Shown in pieces: positions 1-10,965 of a stretch of 64,000 nucleotides of DNA. The DNA is from Tetracentron sinense (Eukaryota; Streptophyta; Magnoliopsida; Trochodendrales; Trochodendraceae). Every line of letters begins with the position of its first letter. Within the stretch, counting starts at the first letter, position 1. The stretch covers positions 4,488,047 through 4,552,046 of the forward strand of contig CM026570.1 in NCBI GenBank assembly GCA_015143295.1. Reading direction: 5' to 3'. The translations under genes were made by a program, and so were the position numbers. Under the pieces are notes generated by a model. The model was given only the letters and a program-made list of their open reading frames with translations. It searched no databases and was not told where the DNA came from.

Positions 1-1239
1 GACAATTAGTGATGCCAAACGTGTTTTCTGCTTAAAAAATTTGAAAACAGAAAGTTGTTTCCAATTTTTAAAAACAGAAAATAAAAATAGAATAACGAAA
101 GTGTATCCAAACAGCCCCTTAGTAGTTCATGTGGTGGACTCTATTCTATCTTGCAGTTTCATAGAAGTCATGAAATAAGAAAAATCTTTTTTAGTATAGG
201 TTCTCTTGCTAGAAACCTAGAACCTTATATTTGGTTAATGCATGAGGCGCACGCCTCAAGCATAAAACAAGCCTCACACTTTGAGGCGTAAGCCTCAAGT
301 GTGTTTTCCTCGTGGCAAGCCTTGAGGTGTTAACTTCACACGCCTTTTATAACCACCAATCAAGAGAGAAGGAGAAATGAAAAATAGGGACAATTCCAAA
401 ACTGCATTTGATTTTAAAGAAACTCCATACATGTCTTGAAACTCTTTCCTGTTTCTGAAATATTCTCAAATAAGCATAATTTACAATATTAAAATGTCAA
501 GAATGACCATTATAAAGCTCTATAGTTTCCCTGAGGCTCATCCCGTAATTGAATAAAGTAACCATAATATGCTAGACATACCACAATGCCTATGGTGGGT
601 TTTTTGTAATCAAGTCATAATTGATTGGCTTGCCTTGTAGTTGACTGATTTTTCTCTTGGTTGATCAGTTTTAACCACTCTGACCAATATATTTTTTTCC
701 TACTTTGGGTGCTACATAATTTCAACTTGTCAGGGACTAAATTTTTGTTTTGCCAATTTTAGTTCAATCCTTATGCTTACAGAATTTGTTTTACTTGGAT
801 GACTACTGTCCTTTTCTTATTTAAGATATTCGTGCTTGTGTGTGTATGGAATGTAACTTACTTTTTGATGTAATCATGGAACCCTTAGCAGGAAATGCAT
901 TCAAAAAAATCAGCTCTGGGCATACTTTCAAGCAAAAGAGCCACCTGTACAGGTCCTTCCCCCAATTTTCTTGCATTACCACTTTGGCTGGTGCCCCTTA
1001 CAGCCTGTGGAACATGATTGTTGTCTAAAGTTTACTATTGCTGAATTCAATCAACTTTTCTTTTAATAGTAAATCATCTCCCTGGTTTTAGGAAATGTAT
1101 TTTAACCCTCAGTGTTGTTGAAATGAGTTTTCACAATATGTTCGTGCAACGACAAGGCCACCTTTTTTCAGGTTGAAAAGGTCCTTCCGAGGGAAATGAC
1201 AATATTTCTTTGCTCGATACATTCTCTTTTTGTAGGATA
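1..1239. other. AT-rich intergenic stretch, no gene seen
   Basis: No coding segment with recognisable homology was found. At about 240-345 the motif GAGGCG and its complement recur (for example GAGGCGCACGCCTC), giving a small palindromic cluster of the kind seen in degenerate plant MITEs. The rest is low-complexity T-rich DNA. Confidence 0.4.
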
Positions 1240-1737
1240 TTTCAAGACTAATTGAAAGACTTATTTATGATATTGTTGCATGTGTTCTTGAGATATTGCA
1301 CGGATAAAGGAGACAGACCAAGTATGGGCGTGGTTGAATCTCTTAGAAACAGTGTTGCCAGGTTGCAATTGGAAATGCAGGAGCCCTTCCTACCATTTCC
1401 AATAGGCGGCTTTGTAGCATGCCTCCAAGTTCAGATATAAAGGAATTAAGGATTTTTTTTAAAATTATATTAATTATATTTTCTATGCTAGTTTGCTAAT
1501 GTGTGCTTACTCCCATGGCTGCCTCTGTTTACAGACATAAATTTTCTCATGTCCAACAGCTCGGATAAAGGTAGATTTACCGTGGGTCAAGGTGGTTGGG
1601 GACATTTGATGGCACCCATCAGACATCTTTGTGAACCTGTTTCTAGTTTAAATGTAATTTCTGGTTATTGGGTGGGACCTGATATTGAAGATGGATGGGG
1701 TTATATAGAAGCTTTTGTTAATCAAAATTTTTGATTA
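1240..1737 (+). other. Two exon-like segments of an unidentified protein
   Basis: Two stretches read like plant coding exons but I cannot name the protein. The first, about 1245-1400, encodes a polar helical stretch (PSMGVVESLRNSVARLQLE), and an alternative frame just upstream suggests a frameshift. The second, about 1545-1734, encodes a compact globular-looking segment (GQGGWGHLMAPIRHLCEPVS, then SGYWVGPDIEDGWGYIEAF) rich in Gly, Trp and Pro, and ends at a TGA. The balanced amino-acid composition contrasts with the surrounding T-rich DNA, which is why I list it. A third short coding-like piece (KFYSLDNKYYNGIKMMVW) lies at about 2145-2200, beyond a SINE. No start codon or full exon chain is visible, so this is probably a fragment or pseudogene. 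Confidence 0.35.
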
Positions 1738-1814
1738 TTCAAGGTTCTTAAATGTTTTGAGTCATTGAGCACTCCTTTTTTTTTCCTTCCTTTATTTTTC
1801 TTCCCTTAGTAGTT

Positions 1815-2012
1815 GTGATTATTATTATTTTTTTTTTGGAACTTGGGGTGTCCCCAATCCTTTTGGATCAGGACTAATCCCCGAGGGTGCGATGTGAGCC
1901 CGCAACCCACCACACCGGGTAAGTCCGGGTAAAACCTGTCCGGGGCTGGCTCCAAAGTGGGAGTGAGAAATGGAACCCAGGACCTCCCACTTGGGGAAAG
2001 GCCCAGGAACCA
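1815..2012 (-). mobile_element. SINE-like element, minus strand
   Basis: Read on the minus strand, the element starts near 2012 with a tRNA-like head. An A-box-like AGTGGTTCCTGGGC and a B-box-like GGTCCTGGGTTCC are followed by a GC-rich body with GTGGTGGGTTGCGGG and ATCGCACCCTCGGGG. It ends in an A run, seen as the T run at 1829-1839 on the plus strand. This layout is that of plant tRNA-derived SINEs. I did not find a convincing target-site duplication, so the ends are approximate. Confidence 0.65.
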
Positions 2013-2476
2013 CTCCTTACTAACATTTTCAATAGACATCGCTTGTCCCGAAAATCCTTGCTCTGCCCTTGACAATAGCAATGGTAATGAAGGAACATAC
2101 ATTCCTTAAAAAGTTTGTATTTGTGACATTTTCTACTATTGGTGTCAAGTTTTACTCTCTTGACAACAAATATTACAACGGCATCAAAATGATGGTATGG
2201 GCACCACCAACAGTGGTTGAGATTCACTCACCCTTATGCTGTGTTTTTGGTTGTTGAGAAAATCTAGAAAAGAAAAGAAGAGAAATTAGGAGAAACCCTC
2301 AAATTTTCCATCATTTGGCTGTCTAGAAAATTAGAGAGAAAGTTATTGAGAAAATTAATTACACTTATTATTTTTTTTAATTTTCACTTATTTGTAGTTG
2401 AGAAAAAAAAAGGAAAAAAGAAATCATTAAAAAAAAAAAATATTCAACACAACATAAGTTATTCACCCTAAATAAG

Positions 2477-3213
2477 CTGGGGTGCAGCTAGGTGGGGGCC
2501 TGTGGGGGCACGTGCCCCCACTGAAGTTTTGAATTTTTTTTTTCTCTTTTAGCTTAGCCATGGGAATGGGAATAGGGACATGCAGTGAGAGTCAATTGCA
2601 ATTGAACTAGGGGAAAGTTCAATCGCACTCACACGGCAAACATGTATCCCTTTTAATTTCTATTAATTGTGGTTAAGAATCACTAACCCTTGGGGTTAAC
2701 AATATAACATTTCTTTTTTTAATATTAACTTTAAGAGTTAAAATTTCTTAATAGGAGTTTTAAAATATTTTTACTAAAAACCAAGGTTAGATTGTTAAAC
2801 CATAAGGGTTAGTGAATCTTAACCACAATTAATAGGGGTTACCAGGGAATGCTATTGAACTCTCCCTGAATTTGGTTGCGATTAGATCTCCATGAGGCAA
2901 GGGCGCAACGTTCCTGAACTTTTGAAAATAAAATATAATTTTATATTATGTTATTTAACTATTTAACGAGGCATAGCCACGGGACAAAGGGATAGATGTT
3001 TTGTAAACAATGAGAAGAAATGCATAGACAAAATGATCCAAAAACTTGGTCAAACGAAAAAATTTCCGGGGCTACGCCCCGAACCCCATCCCCTAGACCC
3101 AGAATATTATATACCAGCCTCTAATAATTCTCCACAAATCCATTACACAACTACTATTATTTTCAAGCAATACTTGCGTGCCCCCTCTGCTAGAAAATCC
3201 TGGCTCCGCCCCG
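2477..3213. mobile_element. hAT-like non-autonomous transposon with 8-bp TSD
   Basis: The element is flanked by the perfect 8-bp direct repeat TAAATAAG (2469-2476 and 3214-3221). The left end is CTGGGGTGCAGCTAGG and the right end is CCTGGCTCCGCCCCG, so the ends form imperfect inverted repeats of the CAGGGGCGGAGCCAGG type. An 8-bp duplication with such ends fits the hAT superfamily. Inside is a second fold-back: about 2655-2700 and 2785-2840 carry inverted copies of a GTTAAGATTCACTAACCC motif that recurs across the window. No transposase is encoded. Related copies lie at 3774, 36024 and 38524. Confidence 0.8.
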
Positions 3214-3221
3214 TAAATAAG

Positions 3222-3773
3222 AAAACAAAATGGATGTCCCAAAACTCAAACCAGAGGATTTAAATTCTAATGAAGCACTGAAATTAATTTAGTTCATTTG
3301 AGGCATTTCGTCGAATACCTTTCCATTTGAAACCAATTTACCTAGTTAGTATCCCAACCAAGGTCAAAACTACTCTCTCTCTCTCTCTATCACTCTCATT
3401 ATGCTCTGGAATCATCGCAATTCTCCACAACGATCGAGTTTCTCCTTCCCCACCGTTGTTGACCCAACTGGGTTCGTGCACTCGCTTTAACAACACAGCC
3501 CAGCTCGAGAAGCCTCATGACAAGCCATCATCCAATGAAACCAGCAGCCCTAGTGACGCACAATATTACAACTTCTGAACCCATGCTTCTAGAAAAAGAG
3601 AGAGATAGGACTATGAATATTTGTATCTTTCTCCTCGTGAATTCCCGTATATATACAATCCCCTGCTTTCGGACTACTATTTCCACCTATAATTCGGGCT
3701 TAACTTCCCAATCACATGACCATCAAGCAGTTTTACATCCTTACAAAAGCTCGTGATCAGTAATGGGGCCCCC
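3222..3773. repeat. Intergenic DNA with (CT)n microsatellite
   Basis: A CT dinucleotide run occurs at about 3374-3389. No gene homology was recognised in the rest. Confidence 0.5.
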
Positions 3774-3835
3774 CAGGGGCGGAGCCAGGTGGGGGCACGT
3801 GCCCCCACTGAATTTTTTGAAAAAAGTTTTTTCTT
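3774..3835 (+). mobile_element. 5' end fragment of the CAGGGGCGGAGCC hAT-like family
   Basis: CAGGGGCGGAGCCAGGTGGG is followed by the palindrome GGGGGCACGTGCCCCC, matching the left part of the element at 2477. No matching right end was found downstream, so this looks truncated. Confidence 0.55.
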
Positions 3836-3899
3836 TGGGTGGTGATAGCAGCACCCCAATAAATGATTACCGCACCCCAATTTTTTTCTTTTTTTTTTT

Positions 3900-4790
3900 T
3901 CCTCGTATTCAGTTTTCAAAAAGTATATTCATAGCCGCACCCCGTCTTCTTCCTCATCTCGGCTTGGAGTGAAACAGCGCGAAACGGTTGCTGCTCCCTT
4001 CCAATTCTTCCTCCTTTCTTTTGCTCTTCCCCTGTTCGGCTCTTGTTCCATTCTCCGGCGGCAACAAATCTCATAACGAACAAGCCAAGCATTGTGAAGG
4101 TAAATCCTCAAAGCAATCTATCTACAATTAAATTGAATCCTTTTTATATCCCATTCTCATTCAACTTTTCTATTTGATTAATTTTTGTTATTGAGTTGAG
4201 AAGACAACTAGGGATAGGGTTTTTCTAAGGCCGTAAGTTGAATGAGATGAGATTTAGGTTAAGAAGAGAAGATGAGTTTTTGCATTTAGGTAAGTTGCTA
4301 TTCGGTCTTATTAAGGAGTTGTGTTAAAGGTGATGGGGCATTCCCGTGAGTTGATATCCCATTCTCATTGGGCATTCAGTTGAGTTGATATTCACTCTCA
4401 GTTTGTTTTCTCTCCTTTTGATGCTTTTACCCTGTGATTGTGAACTGAGTTTCTCTATTTATGTTTTTTTTTTGCAATTCTAGCTTCTTCTTCTTTAATC
4501 TTTTTTTCTGAATATATAATCTCACAATGCCGGTGAATTCGAAATTTATCTTGTCTGCCATCAAAAATTAGAACTAGATTTATATTTTTTGTAAATGAAT
4601 TGCCTGGTTTGATTCTGGTTCCATAAGCAGTAGATCTATCAAGATATATATCTACAAACTTATAAGAAAATTTTAACTATAAGATTGAGCCAATTTTGAT
4701 ATTAACCCAAGAACACTCACCAAATTGCAATCATATTTTGTTCTAATTGTTTTGTAATTAGAGGAGGCAATTTAGAGTTTTTTTTACCCA
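3900..4790 (+). other. 5'-UTR-like block and AT-rich DNA, unassigned
   Basis: About 3945-4100 is C/T-rich, contains CTTCTTCCTC-type tracts and ends in GAAG followed by GTAAAT, which resembles a plant 5' UTR exon with a splice donor. It might be the displaced leader of the ATL-type fragment downstream, but no sequence link proves this. The remaining 700 bp is intron-like. Confidence 0.3.
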
Positions 4791-4794
4791 ACAA

Positions 4795-5303
4795 CCCATT
4801 GAAAACCTAGTGCTTGATTATGATGATTCAAGGGAAGATGGATTTTCAAGTTATGGAGGAGATGGGTTTTGTTCTGTTCAGAAACCAGTAGAGGAATTGG
4901 TAGTGTAAAGAGGGTTTTACCTGTGAGACTTGGTAAATTCAGAAGCTTTAACTATGAAGGTGAAGGAGGAGATAAGAGAGGAGGAGAGACTAGTAGTCGT
5001 AATTTAGATGCAAGGAGATGCTACTCAATGGGTTCAGTCCAATATGTGGTTGGTAATTGAAACCTGCAAGTGGCCTTGTACCATGATAGAGAGGGTAGTA
5101 GTGATGTGAAGCTTGTGAAAGTAGGAGATGGACACAATGAGAATTCTTCAGTTGATGGGGATAATGGGGTGAAGAAGATCTTTTCTATTTCCAAGATTTA
5201 GCTCTGGTCTAAGAAGGGCAGATTCCCAAGTTCTTCAGATACCCATTTGAGTATTTCTTCTTCACTTAATCTGGGTTTGCCAAGGTCTGAAAGAACTCAG
5301 GGT
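4795..5303 (+). pseudogene. RING-H2 ATL-type E3 ubiquitin ligase, 3' half, pseudogene
   Basis: Translated pieces match the C-terminal half of plant ATL-family (ATL13/ATL46-like) membrane RING-H2 ubiquitin ligases, which transfer ubiquitin at membranes. In order I see IENLVLDYDDSREDGFSSYG, then VKRVLPVRLGKFRSF, the family-typical SRNLDARRCYSMGSVQYVV, then FSISKI-LWSKKGRFPSSS and LNLGLPRSERTQ. The reading frame shifts near 4895 and is broken by in-frame stops at about 5057 (TGA) and 5200 (TAG). The N-terminal signal/membrane segment and the RING-H2 zinc site are absent upstream, so this is a truncated, dead copy. ATL genes are usually intronless, so lack of introns does not show retroposition. 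It is the first of a run of plus-strand gene fragments that continues with the desaturase and potassium-transporter pieces. Confidence 0.75.
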
Positions 5304-5778
5304 ATATTAATGTATTTTGTTATGTATTTTCTTAAGTAATCAGCTAGTCCATTAATCATAGTTTGTTGAGCTTTTGTTTGTGAAGAAATGGATTCATAAG
5401 ATTGTTATTGCCATTCATGGGAAATGGTATTAAAATTTGTGTATGTTGAATAGATCTCTCGACTTTTCTCTGCTCTTTTTTTGAAGAGTTGATCATGTTT
5501 CTACTACCCCATTTAAGCAGCCTATGTAGCTATTGTTAGATTGATGCATTAAAATTGCTCTGTTTTCTAGTATTTGGGCTAAAAAATAATTGATTGTTCT
5601 ACTGGTTAGGTGTCCTCTTTTTTGAAGAGTTCATCTTGTGATAAGAAGGAATCCCTTTACAGTGAAGTATTTTGTCTGTTTTCTAGTATTTGCACTTCAA
5701 AAGGTAGTACTAATGCAACCTATTAAGAAGCTAATTGGAAGATTATTATTACTTGTTGTTTACCTCGTTTTACATATA

Positions 5779-6158
5779 GAGGACCGAAGCTGGAAGTAAA
5801 AATCATTGGAGCTGGGCTTGCAGGCATGTCAACTGCCATGGAGCCTTTGGATCAAGGTCATGAGGTTCAGCTCATTTGTTTTTTCATTGGGTCTTCATGT
5901 ATTGAACTCTTACAGAAGAAAATATATTTTCGCTTCCAACATGGATGCTTTAAGTAACTATCAGACGTGAAATTTGACATTTTTGGCTGCAGCAGTTATA
6001 CATTAAAGTATTAAACCCCTACAGAAGAAATGGTTGTCTATTTTTGTTGGATTCATTTCTCTTGGAATTTCCCTTGGACGAGTCTTGCTTTGTATGATTT
6101 ACATCTTTGTCATTATGAAGCTATTTCATATGCAGGTTTTGGTTTGTTTTACAGGTTG

Positions 6159-6195
<37 letters not shown>

Positions 6196-6340
6196 TCAAG
6201 GTCTTTCATTGGTGGGAAAGTAGGTTCTTTCATTGATAAGCGTGGAAACCACATCGAAATGGAATTGCGCGTTTTCTTTTGGTTGCTATAATAACCTTTC
6301 CGGTTGATAAAAAATGTGAAAACATCTTGCTTAGCTCTGG
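5779..6340 (+). pseudogene. ZDS: Zeta-carotene desaturase fragment (two exons), pseudogene
   Basis: The first exon (about 5779-5863) encodes [20 protein letters not shown] followed by EPLDQGHE. This contains the FAD-binding dinucleotide motif GAGLAG of plant zeta-carotene desaturase, the plastid enzyme that desaturates zeta-carotene on the way to lycopene. The exon ends in GAG followed by GT, the expected splice donor. The next exon is found at about 6192-6295 and encodes [20 protein letters not shown] then [12 protein letters not shown], the next conserved block, ending in a stop where family members continue. Intron sequence between them is retained, so it came from genomic DNA, not mRNA. 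An (AT)n microsatellite abuts the second exon. The remaining exons are absent, so it is not functional. Confidence 0.8.
6165..6192. repeat. (AT)n microsatellite
   Basis: Uninterrupted AT dinucleotides lie directly upstream of the second desaturase exon fragment, in the former intron. Confidence 0.9.
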
Positions 6341-6500
6341 TGCAATGATGCAGTTGATGATGTAATTTGGTACAAAATACAGCCAAATCAGATGGGAAAG
6401 TAGGGTTTTAGATGTCTTCATCAGATTTTGTTACACACTGTTGATGATGTAATTTGTACTAACTGCCGCGTCGAGAGTGCAGCCAAATCAGATCTAAGTC
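6310..6500 (+). repeat. Imperfect direct duplication in desaturase-fragment flank
   Basis: The blocks GTTGATGATGTAATTTG and CAGCCAAATCAGAT occur twice, near 6355-6390 and 6440-6490, indicating a local tandem duplication of roughly 90 bp. The rest up to 6890 shows no recognisable gene. Confidence 0.55.
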
Positions 6501-6891
6501 TCACTACAAATTTCAAACACATACACTTCGTATCGGTATTTTTTTATTCCAGCATGAGAGTTTTACCCGGACTGCTTAATCCACGGGCCATGGCCAAAGA
6601 CTGCACAGGTTTGGAGAGATATTTACTGCACAGGATATTTCCTCTGTTCTCTTGCTCATCCTCCATAGGTAATGCGAGATAGATACTGCAGTATGAACTG
6701 TGATTTGGCATGGTTTTACAGTTGTATGAAACCAAATAGGTAATGCAAAATTTGTGTTGCAGAGCATGAGATAAGAATGACACTTCACATCTTGTTGCTT
6801 GCACTTACAGCACTACCCATTGATTGACTTACTTTACTAGTAACTGATTTCTTAAACTAGGAGCTGCTTAGGAGGGAATTTGCTACTCGGT

Positions 6892-6939
6892 CGAAGGAGA
6901 AGGAGAAGGAGAAGGAGAAGGAGAAGGAGAAGGAGAAGA
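6892..6939 (+). repeat. (GAAGGA)n hexanucleotide repeat
   Basis: About eight copies of GAAGGA immediately precede an ATG at 6939. In a transcript this would be a purine-rich leader. Confidence 0.9.
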
Positions 6940-8978
6940 TGTCGTGTTTCGCAGCTTCTCGATCTCTTTCCTTCTCTTTCAAGACCTATGGCATGGCTTT
7001 TCAGGAAGGCAAGCTTGCGATTGCTCCTCGCCTTTTCCGCTGCAACCGTCCTTGCTCTCCGTACACCTCCCTCACCTCGACTATCGCCTTTTCAAGACCG
7101 ATAAAATTGGGTACAGCTTCGCCCCAATTCTCACTATCTGGTTCTTTTTCATCGGAGTTGTTGGCGTCTACAACTTCTTTAGACATGATCCCGGTGTAAT
7201 CAAGGCATTCAATCCAATTTACATTGTCCAGTATTTCATCAGGAACAAGAAGAATGCTGGGATTTCGCTAGGGGGAGTGGTCCTGTCCCTAACAGGTATA
7301 TATAAGACTAGTTCTCTCTCTCTCTCTCAGTCTCTCTCTTTTTTTTTGCTTAGTTGAAGCTAGCTAAGTTTCATTCTTTCAGCTGTTATTGTTCTGTTGG
7401 TCTATTATAGAAATTCTTGTGGGGTTTATGGCTCTGATCAACCAATTACAACAGGTTCCGAAGCCTTGTTTGCGGATCTGGGTCACTTCAATGTCCGCTC
7501 AATTCAGATCAGCACATGCACTGTTGTATTTCCCTCCATCATCTTAGCTTATGTTGGCCAAGCCTCTTATCTCAGTCAGCAGAATCAGGACGCCCCCAAT
7601 GCCTTCTATAAGTCAGTTCCAGGTAAGTCTACTGGCTCTCACCTTAGCTTTGTGTAAGAAGGCTCCAATCATGTATTTTATTCTCTTGTGACTGGTGTAG
7701 AACCTGTGTACTGGCCAATGTTTGTGGTGGCGGTGATGGCAGCAATTATAGCTAGCCAGTCCTTAATCTCGGCTGCCTTCTCAATTATCCAACAGTCTCT
7801 TGCAATGGGGTGTTTCCCACGAGTGAAAGTTGTGCACACATCTACCAAATACGAGGGACAAGTCTACATACCGGAGATCAACCACCTACTAATGTTGGCG
7901 TCCGTGGGCGTCACTCTCGGCTTCAAAAACACATTGACAATCGGCAATGCCTATGGTATAGCATTTACAGATTCCATATATATCACATGTTCTTCTCAAA
8001 TGGGACTTACTTGAATTTAAGCCATTTTTAGCAAAACTCATTTATCCCTGTTCATCTTTTGGTTCAGGGATGGCGGTGGTATTCGTATATTCACTCACGT
8101 CAATGTTTCTCATTCTCGTGATGATCATGATATGGAAGACAAACATTTTATTCATCATCATTTATATCCTAACAATCTCCCTTGTTGAATTACTCTACAT
8201 GAGCTCAGTGCTCTACAAGTTTGTTGATGGCGGATACCTTCCCTTGGCATTCTCGGTGTTTCTCATGGGTGTCATGCATACATGGAATTATGGATACCGT
8301 AAGAAGTACATGTATGAGCAAAGGTTTCAGCTGAGAAACTCAAGGAGATAGCCAGTGATCCACATATCCAACGTGTCCCAGGTGTCACCTTATTCTACTC
8401 AGGGCTTGTCCATGGCATCTTCCCAATCTTCACTCATTATCTCGCCAATGTCTCATCATTGCACTCAGTTCTTGTCTCTGTCTCAATCAAGTCACTACCG
8501 ATAAGTAAGGTCCCGGCTGAGGAACGTTTCTTGTTCCGGCGTATAGAGGTTGACAAGCTATCCATCTTTCGATGTGTAATGAGGTATGGATACACAGATG
8601 TGCGAACAGAGAGGGACATTCGAGGTGATGTTGGTGAAGAGGTTGAAGGAGTTTATAAGAGACGATTTGCTCAAGTTGGGATGGCCGGGGAGTAGAGGAG
8701 CCATGGAAAGTGCATCAGATGGTAATGAAGTGCCGATGATGAATGAAGAAGAGTTGAAGAGAGAGGTACAATTGGTGGATCACGAGTATAGAAATGAAGG
8801 TGTAATTTATCTATTTGGTGAGAACGAGGTGATTGCTTCTAGGGGGTCTGGTTTGGGGAAGAAAATATTGATAAACTATGGTTACAACTGGTTGCAGATG
8901 TGTGCCAGAAAACAGGATGAATTGCTGACAATTCCACGAAAGCGTCTGTTGAAGGTGGGCATGGCTTATGAGCTTTAA
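6939..8978 (+). pseudogene. KUP/HAK/KT potassium transporter, 3' half, chimeric pseudogene
   Basis: Four exons of a plant KUP/HAK/KT (HAK5-like) potassium uptake carrier of the plasma membrane are recognisable. Exon a (to 7294) has DKIGYSFAPILTIWFF through ISLGGVVLSLTG. Exon b (7455-7623) has [18 protein letters not shown]. Exon c (7702-7955) has [20 protein letters not shown] and [18 protein letters not shown]. Exon d (8068-8978) has MIWKTNILF, LVELLYMSSVLYKFVDGGYL, SIKSLPISKVPAEERFLFRR and the C-terminal tail ending KVGMAYEL. Splice sites look valid (AG/GTATAT, GTAAGT). One-base frameshifts near 8322 and 8612 break exon d, and the first transmembrane helices and entry region are missing. 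The first 140 bp (ATG at 6939, MSCFAASRSLSFSFKTYG) is unrelated to the family and resembles a Ser/Arg-rich transit peptide, so the 5' end is chimeric. Other pieces of the same gene lie at 17.8-26.6 kb. Confidence 0.85.
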
Positions 8979-8991
8979 TGAGTATTAGCCA

Positions 8992-9281
8992 GGTCTCGGA
9001 TTCTCTTTGGCGAAGCCAGAAAGGCTCCTCTCAGGCAACCACAAAATTGAGGACAATTGGTTGGAGAAGTCATTTCATGGGCCCCATGATTTTGATTCTC
9101 CGCACATTATTTGACACATGACGATAAAGTGATGAGATAAAGGGTGAGAGATATCAAGCGGGAAGAAGTCAAAATCATGGGGAGAATTTGGAATGACTTC
9201 TCCCCTTTTTAAAGCCACATGTCCCTTATTTTGTGGTTGCCCGAGACCACCTTTTTGGTTTGCCAGAGACAATCCGAGGCC
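8992..9281. mobile_element. Mutator-like MITE, 9-bp TSD, 3' of the transporter pseudogene
   Basis: Perfect 9-bp direct repeats TATTAGCCA (8983-8991 and 9282-9290) flank a 290-bp element. Its ends GGTCTCGGATTCTCTTTGGC and GAGACAATCCGAGGCC are imperfect inverted repeats. The body is fold-back: GGAGAAGTCATT and AATGACTTCTCC are paired. A 9-bp duplication fits Mutator-like elements. The same site is empty in the paralogous copies near 26600 and 22025. Family members lie at 29124 and 39432. Confidence 0.88.
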
Positions 9282-9290
9282 TATTAGCCA

Positions 9291-10074
9291 TGATCCACCA
9301 AGGGTCTTTGGTCGAGAATAATAATATAATTATCTATGAGATAGACGATATCTCTTGGATAGTCTTAGATTATCGTATGTATTGGATTGATTGAGTTAAT
9401 TATTAGATTAAATTGGATAACTTTGTTTATCAATGCATCATTTTCCGTATAAACCGTAGTTATGGTAATGTAATTCAGCCTAGTGATTCATGTGCACACC
9501 ATCCCTTCATGTAAAGAAATTGCTAAATATGATATGGCTTTTTTTGTTTTTTGATACTACTTGTCTTTATATAAATAAATAAACGTAATTTGTGTTTAGA
9601 TTACTCTCTCTTAAACGGCTAATTACATTGAATCTACCTTGGCTAAACAAGTGACAGAATCAGCCTTAAATTGCTTTAACAGAGATGAATTGAAGCTTTA
9701 TCCAATCAGAAGAACTTGTTCGTGGGAAGGCAACTAGTCTAGAAGTACTGTTTTGACCATACCGTTATGGTTTGATTAGGCAATAGCATTTTACTTTCTC
9801 AAAATATATTATAAATACATATTTCTTTTAAAAATTTTCTAGAAATAAAAATAATGAAAAAGCAAATGGGTTTGAATTTATCTCCCTTGATTTATTGAGA
9901 AGTAGCCTGGATGATCTAAATCATTTGATCTATTTGGACGGCCTAGATTGATGGCATGCGCATTACATGTATCCCCACAAGGGTAATGCTAACTCTTTCT
10001 TTTTAAGGTCACTTTCTTTAAGGGCATGTGTTAGTCCAAAAACTTGAACATTCTAAAAACTATTAAATTTTTTT
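9291..10074. other. Intergenic, nothing recognised
   Basis: The first ~650 bp after the MITE matches the sequence downstream of the 26.6-kb transporter copy (for example AATTCAGCCTAGTGATTCA in both), so it is duplicated 3' flank rather than a gene. No coding signal was found. Confidence 0.5.
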
Positions 10075-10965
10075 TTTTTAGGGTATAGCATGGGAATAGG
10101 GGCATCCCCTAAAGACTGAAAAATGTATTTTTTTTGAGTTGGAATCATATTCGATTGAACGAACTCGACCCACACAGTGTTCCTTTTAACCCCATTAACT
10201 ATGGTTAAGATTTACTAATCCTTAGGGTTCAACAATCTAACCTTTTTTTTTTTATAAAAAAAATAATCCTAAGGTTTAAAAGTTCTTAACCAGAGTTAAA
10301 GAGAGGTTATATAAGTGCGATTGAACTGTCCGAATTCAATTGCAATTTGATAGGAATAGACTCATATTTTTATACTAAGTTGTCTACGTATTTAATTAGG
10401 CATTATCATGGGACAAGGTGACAGTTGTCCCCTAAAAAACTTATACTATATATTTTAATATGACATAGCTATGGGGCAAGGGGTCAACTATCTCCTAAAC
10501 CTTAAAAAACAAAATATATCTTTTATATCATTTAATTTAATTATTTAACTAAGCATAATATGAGGTAAGGGGACAATTGCCCTATAAACAAGAAGAAACA
10601 GTACTCATAATAATATGTACAAAATGTATGGACAGAACAACCTGGTACTTTAGTTTTCAATTAATTTTCAGGACTTTGGCTTCAAATCCCCCATCTTCCT
10701 TGACCAAAATTATTTCGTATCCACCTAATCTTTCTCAAGAGAATCCATCAACAATTACTACTATATTACTACTTTAGTTTTCAATATTAAAAAAATATTT
10801 TTAATATTAAAAAACTCTAAAAACAGTTTTTTTAATTTAAAAAATAATAATTAATTAAAAAAAAAAACCAAGGATGGGTGAGTGAACCCTAGGGGTGGGT
10901 GAACATTACCCATAGTTAGGGGGTGTCAAAGGAGACACGTGGCGACCTCTAGGGTTCCAACTCGA
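10075..10965. mobile_element. Degenerate transposon remnants
   Basis: About 10080-10760 repeats the internal sequence of the 2477 and 38524 hAT-like elements (GGGACAAGG-type blocks spaced by ATTATTTAACT, ending in a CATCAACAATTACTAC-like block). It also contains one fold-back GTTAAGATTTACTAA/AGGTTTAAAAG pair. At 10870-10965 a fragment of the GACTCGT-family Mutator-like MITE follows, with GTGAACCCTAGGGGTGGGTG. No intact ends were found. Confidence 0.5.

Noticed and set aside
1806-2227. Minus-strand small proteins of about 100 residues
   Set aside because: They are translations of the SINE, whose A/B boxes and A tail explain the sequence better.
6880-7104. Open frame with a long Arg run
   Set aside because: The Arg run is the (GAAGGA)n repeat read in another frame, not a conserved RNA-binding tail.
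7688-8014. Exon c of the transporter as a stand-alone 108-residue gene
   Set aside because: It is bounded by splice sites and belongs to the multi-exon transporter remnant; its apparent end is intron read-through.
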